This document shows positions 1 through 5,104 of a stretch of 5,104 bases of DNA, one piece after another. This DNA comes from Maribacter sp. (GTDB lineage: Bacteria; Bacteroidota; Bacteroidia; Flavobacteriales; Flavobacteriaceae). Below the pieces are notes generated by a model that did not search any database, had not been told where the DNA came from, and worked only from the letters and a program-made list of their open reading frames with translations. The position numbers and the translations under genes are program-made. Each line of letters opens with the position of its first letter. Positions within the stretch are counted from its first letter, which is position 1. Where the stretch lies: positions 1 to 5,104 of the forward strand of contig JANQUX010000286.1 of NCBI GenBank assembly GCA_030730545.1. Direction: 5' to 3'.

Positions 1-202
1 GATTTGTTTTGTCTTTATTATCTAAATTTTTATTAATACCATCTTTTGCTTTGCCTAGATAAGCATCTCCCGCTCCGCAAAGTCTCATATCTTTACAAAG
101 TAAACAAAGTAAAGTTGCAAATACAACTGCTACGGGTTGATATAATCAATATTTATTCATCAGTACTTTAATTATCAAATAACTATCGGTTTTATTATAA
201 AG
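1..202. other. Left-edge stretch without an identifiable gene
   Basis: No gene can be assigned here. The longest open frame is on the minus strand from 145 to the left edge, 48 codons with no stop. It reads as a hydrophobic run (VAVVFATLLCLLC) followed by a polar part rich in Lys, Asp and Asn. Its only ATG is at 88-86, giving 29 visible codons. The upstream limit is a TGA at 148-146. I do not recognise the product. It could be the start of a small gene, the remains of one, or a non-coding frame. The part around 64-86 is clearly richer in G and C than its surroundings. Bases 115-202 show nothing I can support beyond AT-rich spacer. Confidence 0.3.
95..112. repeat. Tandem 9-bp direct repeat
   Basis: The 9-mer acaaagtaa occurs twice back to back, at 95-103 and 104-112. 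The block is flanked by a 6-bp inverted repeat, ctttac at 91-96 and gtaaag at 109-114, which overlaps it. No T-tract follows, so it is not a convincing terminator. No function can be assigned. Confidence 0.5.
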
Positions 203-240
203 AAAAAAACCCTGAAAAGTAGGCTATACTCTCCAAGGTT
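203..240 (-). terminator. Rho-independent terminator of the repeat lipoprotein gene
   Basis: On the minus strand AACCTTGGAGAGT (240-228) pairs along its full length with ACTTTTCAGGGTT (220-208). This gives 13 pairs, three of them G-U, and one more A-U pair can close inside the loop, leaving a 5-nt loop. The stem runs straight into a T-tract (209-203). It begins 57 nt after the stop codon of the lipoprotein gene. Read on the plus strand, the G-U pairs become A-C mismatches and no T-tract follows, so the terminator works in one direction only. Confidence 0.85.
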
Positions 241-297
241 TAAATCCAATTTTACAAAATTACCACAGTTGTTTTATAACCATTACAAACTTTATAT

Positions 298-1332
298 TTA
301 CAAACAGCTTGATTCAATTGTATTTACCGTACTATTTGCACTCGATACTTGTAAATTATTAATATCACAATTAGTAAAAGTCCAATCATCGTTAAAATCA
401 CTAGCTACATCTACTATGGTAATTACAATTTGTCCAGCAGCATTGGTACTAGTGCTCCATGTTCCTGTTGTAGCATACGAATTGTCTGCAATTGTTATGC
501 TTAGGGTTTGGTCAGTGCTAAAGGTATAAATATAGTCACTGCTAGTTGTATTTACATCCCAAGGGCACTCTACTAAATAAGATTCTATTACATCTTCGGT
601 ACAGTCGTTACTAATATCACCAGAACAGTTTATTTCGATAGAGTTTACCGTACTATCTGTACTAGTAACTTGCAAATCGCTAAAATCACAATTGTTAAAA
701 GTCCATTCATCGTTAAAGTCACCAAGTTCTTCAGTTATAGTAACCACAACTTGTCCAGCAGCATTAGTACTAGTACTCCATGTTCCTGTTGTAGCATACG
801 AATTGTTTGCAGTTGTTATGCTTAGGGTTTGGTCAGTGCTAAAGGTATAAATATAGTCACTGCTAGTTGTATTTACATCCCAAGGGCACTCTACTAAATA
901 AGATTCTATTACATCTTCGGTACAGTCGTTACTAATATCACCAGAACAGTTTATTTCGATAGAGTTTACCGTACTATCTGTACTAGTAACTTGCAAATCG
1001 CTAAAATCACAATTGTTAAAAGTCCATTCATCGTTAAAGTCACCAAGTTCTTCAGTTATAGTAACCACAACTTGTCCAGCAGCATTAGTACTAGTACTCC
1101 ATGTTCCTGTTGTAGCATACGAATTGTTTGCAGTTGTTATGCTTAGGGTTTGGTCAGTGCTAAAGGTATAAATATAATCACTGTTGGTTGTATTTACATC
1201 CCAAGGACATTCTACTAAATAAGATTCTATTACATCTTCGGTACAGTCTATAATTGTTTCATCGTTTGTACACGAATTAAGGAATAAAAGGCATAGTGCG
1301 ATTTTTAAAAAAGAAAATTTAAATAATTTCAT
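298..1332 (-). CDS. Lipoprotein of three tandem 107-residue repeats
   Basis: A 344-residue exported lipoprotein of unknown function. Residues 1-20 are a signal peptide with Lys near the N-terminus, a hydrophobic core and the lipobox LNSC; Cys21 is the predicted lipidation site. The next residues, TNDET, are polar and acidic, as in many Bacteroidota lipoproteins sent to the cell surface, so surface exposure is plausible. The rest is three head-to-tail repeats (residues 29-135, 136-242, 243-344). Each is rich in Thr and Ser, has alternating beta-strand-like segments (YIYTFSTDQTLSIT, TGTWSTS, QVVVTI, DEWTFNNCD), and holds four cysteines, in copy 1 at 30, 42, 108 and 129, enough for two disulfides. 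The W/F pattern resembles lipocalin-like beta-barrel lipoproteins, but this is only an impression. The start is fixed by the signal peptide and an in-frame TAA five codons upstream. It diverges from the sigma factor gene and has a putative ECF promoter. A terminator follows the stop. Confidence 0.9.
   Translation of the reverse strand: MKLFKFSFLKIALCLLFLNSCTNDETIIDCTEDVIESYLVECPWDVNTTNSDYIYTFSTDQTLSITTANNSYATTGTWSTSTNAAGQVVVTITEELGDFNDEWTFNNCDFSDLQVTSTDSTVNSIEINCSGDISNDCTEDVIESYLVECPWDVNTTSSDYIYTFSTDQTLSITTANNSYATTGTWSTSTNAAGQVVVTITEELGDFNDEWTFNNCDFSDLQVTSTDSTVNSIEINCSGDISNDCTEDVIESYLVECPWDVNTTSSDYIYTFSTDQTLSITIADNSYATTGTWSTSTNAAGQIVITIVDVASDFNDDWTFTNCDINNLQVSSANSTVNTIESSCL
301..606 (-). repeat. 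Lipoprotein repeat copy 3 (C-terminal, diverged 3' part)
   Basis: The last unit encodes residues 243-344 and lacks the five-residue linker that ends the other copies. Bases 606-492 are identical to copy 2. From 491 downward it diverges at many positions, for example VDVASDFNDDW in place of TEELGDFNDEW. All four cysteines and the tryptophans are kept, so the fold is probably maintained. Confidence 0.9.
607..927 (-). repeat. Lipoprotein repeat copy 2 (middle, chimeric)
   Basis: A 321-bp unit encoding residues 136-242. Its 5' part (927-813) is identical to the matching part of copy 3. Its 3' part (855-607) is identical to that of copy 1. The 43 bases at 813-855 are the same in all three copies and mark where the switch happened. 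As a result, 492-855 and 813-1176 form an exact 364-bp direct repeat with a period of 321 bp. Confidence 0.95.
928..1248 (-). repeat. Lipoprotein repeat copy 1 (N-terminal)
   Basis: A 321-bp unit encoding residues 29-135. It differs from copy 2 at five bases only, all in its 5' part (1177, 1184, 1186, 1207, 1210), which change a single residue (Asn50 to Ser). From 1176 down to 928 it is identical to copy 2. Confidence 0.95.
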
Positions 1333-1386
1333 AATAAGTAAGTTTTAGTGTGTTTTTAAATTAATATTTTTGTTTCAATATAAGTT

Positions 1387-1414
1387 ATACAACCGTGTGA
1401 AAAAAAACCCTACC
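1387..1414 (-). promoter_or_regulatory. Putative ECF sigma promoter of the lipoprotein gene
   Basis: Read on the minus strand, GGTAGGGTTTTT (1414-1403) is followed after 9 nt by GTTGTAT (1393-1387), 54 nt before the start codon. The same two blocks with the same spacing occur on the plus strand before fecR. A G-rich upstream block and a second block about 14 nt after the G-run suit the -35 and -10 elements of an ECF promoter. Assigning it to the sigma factor encoded next door is inference. Confidence 0.65.
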
Positions 1415-1437
1415 AAAAACCCTAATTATTTTTTTTC

Positions 1438-1445
1438 TAATTTTG
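1438..1445 (+). promoter_or_regulatory. Candidate -7 box of the sigma factor gene
   Basis: TAATTTTG matches the Bacteroidota housekeeping -7 consensus TAnnTTTG in full and lies 26 nt before the sigma factor ATG, allowing a leader of about 20 nt. No TTG stands at the usual -33 distance; that place holds an A/C-rich stretch which is the minus-strand ECF -35 block. The missing -33 element lowers confidence. Confidence 0.45.
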
Positions 1446-1471
1446 GAGCCCAATAAATAGGTTGTTAGATT

Positions 1472-1984
1472 ATGGCTAAACAGTTAAATAAAATATGTGA
1501 TTCGGAAGTTTTTGAAAGAATATATAATACTTATGCTAAATCATTAAGGCGCTTTATATACTTTAAAACTAATAATATAGAAGAAACCGAAGATATACTA
1601 CAAGACACCTTTGTAAAGCTATGGAATAATTGTGATAAGGTTATTCATGATACGGTAAAGAGCTATTTGTTTACTATTGCCAATAATTTATTTTTGAATA
1701 TAAAAAAGCATGAAGCTGTAGTTAGAAAAAACCAAGTACATATAGCAAAAGAAAGCACCAATGAATCGCCAGAATTTTTAATGATAGAAAAGCAGTATTT
1801 AGAAAAAATTGAGGCAGCCATTGCAGAATTACCTCCAAAACAAAGGGAAGCTTTTTTAATGAGTAGAATAGAAAAGAAAAAAAACAAAGAAATTGCCGAA
1901 ACCCTAAACATATCTGTTAAAGCTGTTGAAAAGAGAATGCACCAAGCCTTGAAAGCATTAACAGAAAAGATTGGTAAAGTATAG
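1472..1984 (+). CDS. FecI-type ECF RNA polymerase sigma factor
   Basis: A cytoplasmic sigma factor of 170 residues, normal length for the ECF family. Region 2 covers about residues 14-80: FERIYNTYAKSLRRFIYFKT, then the acidic DILQDTFVKLW motif of region 2.2, then VKSYLFTIANNLFLN, the part that contacts the -10 element. A charged linker follows (81-107). Region 4 covers about 108-164, with AELPPKQREAFLMSRIEKKKNKEIAETLNIS and the helix-turn-helix VKAVEKRMHQALKAL that reads the -35 element. There is no region 3, as expected. The ATG is the only possible start, since an in-frame TAG lies one codon before it at 1466-1468. The downstream fecR and STN receptor identify it as a cell-surface signalling sigma factor. 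It should stay inactive while held by FecR. Its likely targets are the two matching promoters at 2012-2039 and 1387-1414. No copy of that motif precedes its own gene in the correct direction, so it is probably expressed from a housekeeping promoter. Confidence 0.95.
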   Translation: MAKQLNKICDSEVFERIYNTYAKSLRRFIYFKTNNIEETEDILQDTFVKLWNNCDKVIHDTVKSYLFTIANNLFLNIKKHEAVVRKNQVHIAKESTNESPEFLMIEKQYLEKIEAAIAELPPKQREAFLMSRIEKKKNKEIAETLNISVKAVEKRMHQALKALTEKIGKV

Positions 1985-2011
1985 AGTAAAAATGTAAATG
2001 TTGATTTTTCA

Positions 2012-2039
2012 GGTAGGGTTTTTATAATTATAGTTGTAT
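2012..2039 (+). promoter_or_regulatory. Putative ECF sigma promoter of fecR and the receptor
   Basis: GGTAGGGTTTTT (2012-2023), 9 nt, then GTTGTAT (2033-2039), in the 70-bp gap between the sigma factor and fecR. The arrangement is identical to the minus-strand copy before the lipoprotein gene. It would let the active sigma factor raise fecR and receptor expression separately from its own. Transcription would start about 7-9 nt before the fecR ATG. Confidence 0.65.
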
Positions 2040-2054
2040 TAAATACACAGACGT

Positions 2055-2975
2055 ATGGAAAAAAGTAAAAAGGAATTAAAAAATAATGAGTTTTATCTCA
2101 CAAAATGGTTCGACGGAAAATTATCTGACGAGGCACTAAAGCAATATGTATCAGAGGATGATATAACGGTCTATAAAAAACTAAAGGCGGGGCTTGCACT
2201 TTACGAAAAACTGGAGTCGCCTGTAGAACCTTCTTTTATAAAGATTAAAGAACGTATAGAGACAAAAAAGAAAAAATCACGTTTCAAGTATTGGCAAACA
2301 GGAATAGCTGCTGCTGCGGTAATAGCTGTTTTTTTTACTACGGTATTTATAGATTCGTTTAATAAAACAAGCTATAGTACAACATTTGCTGAACATAAAA
2401 ACATCAGGCTACCAGATGATTCAGAAGTTATTTTAAATGCAAAATCAGTAGTAACCTACAACACCAAAACATGGAATAACAACCGAGAAGTTTACTTGGA
2501 TGGAGAGGCTTATTTTAAAGTTACAAAGGGAAGTAATTTTACCGTAAAAACAAACAACGGAAGTGTTCTGGTTTTAGGAACACAATTTAATGTTAATGCT
2601 TACAACGATTATTTTCAGGTAAGCTGTTATGAAGGCAAAGTACAGGTAAGTTCGGATACTAAGACTACGGTGTTAGCACCTATGCAAAGTGTGAGAGAAA
2701 TAAATAAGACACAAGAACAATGGACTTTTAATGCTTCTAAACCAACTTGGGTTGCCGGAGAAAGCTCTTTTAGAAGTGTGCCTTTAAGTTATGTTATCGC
2801 TGCTTTAGAGCGACAGTATGATTTGAAATTTGATGCTAGTAAAATAGACGAAACTGTCCTTTTTACAGGTAGCTTTAGCCATACTGATTTATCATTAGCG
2901 CTAACAACAGTCTTTAAAACTATGCAAATCTCTTACCAAGAAAAACAAAACAAAATTATTCAACTTAGTAAATAG
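2055..2975 (+). CDS. FecR-family anti-sigma factor, single-pass inner-membrane protein
   Basis: A 306-residue transmembrane anti-sigma regulator. The cytoplasmic N-terminal part (about 1-78) should bind the sigma factor encoded upstream and ends in a basic patch, KKKKSRFK (71-78). One membrane helix follows (about 80-99, WQTGIAAAAVIAVFFTTVFI), placing the rest in the periplasm. The FecR domain (about 105-200) shows the family signature LPDDSEVILNAKS, the block REVYLDGEAYFKV and VLGTQFNVNAY. The C-terminal FecR_C/DUF4974-like domain (about 238-303, from SFRSVPLSYVIAALERQYDLKFD) is the part expected to meet the STN domain of the receptor. The length is normal for Bacteroidota FecR. The ATG is well supported: an in-frame TAA lies four codons upstream at 2040-2042. 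The stop is 2 nt before the receptor ATG, so the two genes are co-transcribed. A putative ECF promoter lies directly before it. Confidence 0.95.
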   Translation: MEKSKKELKNNEFYLTKWFDGKLSDEALKQYVSEDDITVYKKLKAGLALYEKLESPVEPSFIKIKERIETKKKKSRFKYWQTGIAAAAVIAVFFTTVFIDSFNKTSYSTTFAEHKNIRLPDDSEVILNAKSVVTYNTKTWNNNREVYLDGEAYFKVTKGSNFTVKTNNGSVLVLGTQFNVNAYNDYFQVSCYEGKVQVSSDTKTTVLAPMQSVREINKTQEQWTFNASKPTWVAGESSFRSVPLSYVIAALERQYDLKFDASKIDETVLFTGSFSHTDLSLALTTVFKTMQISYQEKQNKIIQLSK

Positions 2976-2977
2976 AA

Positions 2978-5104
2978 ATGAAGTGGCTTATTAATATTGT
3001 ATATATCATACCTTTCTTGCTTTTCAGTCAAGAGGATATTAAAATTTCTACCCAATATAATAAGGCACCTCTATACAATGTTCTATTGGATATTGAAACT
3101 GCTTACCAAATAAAGTTTTCATTTCCAGACCTTATATTATTAGACAAAAAACTAACGCTATCAGAAAAAAGCAGAACGCTCAGCGAAATTCTTGATGCCA
3201 TTAGTTTTTCCACAAATTTAGAATTTGAATATGTTAATGCTCGTTACATAATCATTAAAAACTCAAACAAAAGTGCAATTGATTTTCGTCATTTAAATGA
3301 GGTAGTGATTAAACATTATTTGGTAGAAGGACTCTCTAAAAACGCAAATGGTTCTTTTCATATCAAACCTAAAAAATTGGCTTTGTTGCCTGGTCTTACA
3401 GAACCAGATGTTTTTGAAAGTATTCAGCAACTGCCAAATGTAATAAGCCCAAACGAAACTTCTTCTGGGTTTTTGGTTCGTGGTGGGGCAGCTGATGAAA
3501 ACAGAATATTATGGAATGGGATGAATATATACCACAAAGGGCATTTATTCGGAATGATATCTCCTATTAATTCTAATGCCGTTCAAAATATAAACTTTTA
3601 TAATAAAGGTACTAACCCACGTTTTGGAGAACGCCTATCAAGCGTTGTTGATATGACAACCAATCTTGAAGTTATAGACTCTCGTAAACTTGAATTAGGC
3701 ATGAATGGTATTAATTTTGACGCCTATTTAGAGCAACCTATTGTGAAAGAAAAACTTAGCCTTCAGGCATCTTTTAGGCGCAGTTATGCCGAATTATATA
3801 ATTCTTTTACTTTAGAACAATTACAAAATACGGTATTTCAAAACACTAAAATTAATAATTTAATAAATACCACTAATGACTTTTATTTTATGGATTATAG
3901 TTTACAATTGAACTATAAGCTAAGCCCGAAAAACAAGGTGTCAATTTATACCATTGGAATAAAAAATTATTTAAATTACATTGATGAGGTATCTGCCGAA
4001 AACCAATCGTTTAGAGATGCTATAAGTACTGAAGATTATGGTTACGGAATTAATTGGGACACACAATGGACTCCGAATATCAACCAAAATACACAAGCGT
4101 TTTTTACTAAATATGCTTTCAAATACAACGATATTACCATAGAGGATGAAGAGCAACGCACTGATTTTGAAAAGCGAAATGTTATTTATGATTCCGGAAT
4201 ATCCTCTGAAATACAAGTTGTTACTACTAATAAAAATCACCTTGCTTTAGGATATCAGTATGCATTAAAAGATGTTGGTTACGCCTTTTTAAATACAGAT
4301 ACTAATTTGACGTTAATTTTAGATTCTGATGATACCGTAATTGAAACCCATTCGGTTTATGGTAATTATCAAATGGATAATATAAAAGATACAGAAATAA
4401 ATTTAGGATTGCGAGCCACCTATTTTAGTTATTTGAATACCTATAGAATGGAACCACGCCTACAGTTTACTAAAAAACTATTTACTGATTTTAGAGTTCA
4501 GCTTACAGGAGAAATTAAAAACCAAATAATAAGCGAAATTGATGAAACGGTTTTGAGCGATCTTTATTTAGAAAATAAATTGTGGCGTTTGGCTGATAAT
4601 GAAACATTTCCAATCATTAATAGCACCCAAGTATCTGCGGGTATTTTATACACAAATAAGGGGTGGCAAATAGATTTGGATACTTATCTAAAAAATATTG
4701 ACGGAAAAACAGCTTTATCCTTAGGATATTTAAACCCCGATGCTTCTAATTTTAATATAGGAAAACAAAACATAGTAGGAAGCGATATTTTTATAAAAAA
4801 AACATTTAACCCCTTTAAAGCATGGCTTAGCTATTCTTTTAATGCTGTAAAAAATGAGTTTGAAGGCATAAATGAAGGCAACCCATTTACAGCAAGCACA
4901 AATATTAAGCATACTGTTAGTACCTCTTTAGTCTATAAAAAAAAGCAATATCAATTTGCCATAGGTTGGAAATGGCACTCCGGAAAACCTTTTACAAAGG
5001 CAACAACAAACGATCAAGGCGAGATTGTTTTTAATAATATTAATACAGGAGTTTTGCCAAACTTTCATCGATTAGATGTCTCTGGCATGTACCACTTTAA
5101 AAGG
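2978..5104 (+). CDS. FecA-like TonB-dependent outer-membrane receptor with STN domain (3' end outside window)
   Basis: The frame stays open for 709 codons to the right edge. Residues 1-17 are a signal peptide (cleavage likely after LLFS). An STN signalling domain covers about 21-94 (KAPLYNVLLDIETAYQIKFSF to EYVNARYIIIK). LNEVVIK (106-112) sits where a TonB box is expected. The plug covers about 120-230, with GFLVRGG (164-170), ENRILWNGMNIYHKGHLFG (174-192) and FGERLSSVVDM (216-226). The rest is alternating aromatic beta-strands of the barrel. Related receptors are around 800 residues, so roughly 100 residues are probably missing. There is no carboxypeptidase-regulatory-like domain between STN and plug. 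It should import a TonB-dependent ligand and report occupancy to FecR. The substrate cannot be read from the sequence: the plug is of the type often seen in receptors without a SusD partner, and any downstream partner lies outside the window. The gene starts 2 nt after fecR. Confidence 0.93.
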   Translation, partial: MKWLINIVYIIPFLLFSQEDIKISTQYNKAPLYNVLLDIETAYQIKFSFPDLILLDKKLTLSEKSRTLSEILDAISFSTNLEFEYVNARYIIIKNSNKSAIDFRHLNEVVIKHYLVEGLSKNANGSFHIKPKKLALLPGLTEPDVFESIQQLPNVISPNETSSGFLVRGGAADENRILWNGMNIYHKGHLFGMISPINSNAVQNINFYNKGTNPRFGERLSSVVDMTTNLEVIDSRKLELGMNGINFDAYLEQPIVKEKLSLQASFRRSYAELYNSFTLEQLQNTVFQNTKINNLINTTNDFYFMDYSLQLNYKLSPKNKVSIYTIGIKNYLNYIDEVSAENQSFRDAISTEDYGYGINWDTQWTPNINQNTQAFFTKYAFKYNDITIEDEEQRTDFEKRNVIYDSGISSEIQVVTTNKNHLALGYQYALKDVGYAFLNTDTNLTLILDSDDTVIETHSVYGNYQMDNIKDTEINLGLRATYFSYLNTYRMEPRLQFTKKLFTDFRVQLTGEIKNQIISEIDETVLSDLYLENKLWRLADNETFPIINSTQVSAGILYTNKGWQIDLDTYLKNIDGKTALSLGYLNPDASNFNIGKQNIVGSDIFIKKTFNPFKAWLSYSFNAVKNEFEGINEGNPFTASTNIKHTVSTSLVYKKKQYQFAIGWKWHSGKPFTKATTNDQGEIVFNNINTGVLPNFHRLDVSGMYHFKR

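Noticed and set aside
115..130. Small hairpin AGTTG/CAACT as a terminator
   Set aside because: The stem has only 5 bp, most of them A-U, and neither strand has a proper T-tract after it.
269..529. Plus-strand open frame of 86 codons
   Set aside because: It lies antisense inside the repeat lipoprotein gene and crosses its stop codon; it has no recognisable domain and no promoter or spacing signal of its own.
301..1248. CRISPR-like or non-coding tandem array
   Set aside because: The 321-bp period is a multiple of three, the frame is open throughout, and the repeats follow a signal peptide and lipobox. This is a protein repeat, not spacer-repeat DNA.
1445..1448. GGAG as a Shine-Dalgarno site for the sigma factor
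   Set aside because: It lies 23 nt before the ATG, too far for a ribosome binding site, and its first G belongs to the candidate -7 box.
1663..1911. Minus-strand open frame of 82 codons
   Set aside because: It is antisense to the core of the sigma factor, whose domains are clear; its hydrophobic, Phe- and Leu-rich content is what the complement of Lys- and Glu-rich codons gives.
3971..4240. Minus-strand open frame of 89 codons
   Set aside because: It is antisense to the receptor barrel, with no family features.
4730..4912. Minus-strand open frame of 60 codons
   Set aside because: It is a short frame antisense to the receptor barrel, with nothing to support it.

Overview
The window is AT-rich and looks like a member of the Bacteroidota, most likely Flavobacteriia. 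The reasons are a FecI-type ECF sigma factor, FecR-type anti-sigma factor and STN-bearing TonB-dependent receptor in a row, no Shine-Dalgarno sequences at sensible spacing, a match to the Bacteroidota -7 promoter box (TAnnTTTG), and a lipoprotein with acidic residues just after the lipidated cysteine.

Layout. Bases 1-297 hold no gene I can name: a short open frame runs off the left edge, and a strong minus-strand terminator lies at 203-240. Bases 298-1332 (minus strand) encode a lipoprotein that is almost entirely three tandem 107-residue repeats. Bases 1333-1471 are a divergent promoter region. On the plus strand follow an ECF sigma factor (1472-1984), its FecR-like anti-sigma factor (2055-2975) and, two bases later, a FecA-like outer-membrane receptor (2978 to beyond the right edge, 709 codons visible).

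How the parts work together. Sigma, anti-sigma and receptor make a complete cell-surface signalling module. Ligand binding at the receptor is expected to be passed from its periplasmic STN domain to the C-terminal domain of FecR, then through the membrane to the sigma factor. The most informative non-coding signal is a bipartite motif, GGTAGGGTTTTT-N9-GTTGTAT, present twice with identical spacing. One copy is on the plus strand directly before fecR; the other is on the minus strand directly before the lipoprotein gene. I read both as promoters for the sigma factor encoded between them. This would make the repeat lipoprotein part of the regulon, so the system would have four components rather than three. 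Its role is unknown; a surface partner of the receptor is a reasonable guess.

The lipoprotein repeats also show recent rearrangement. The middle copy matches the last copy in its 5' part and the first copy in its 3' part, as expected from unequal crossing-over that took a two-repeat gene to three repeats.
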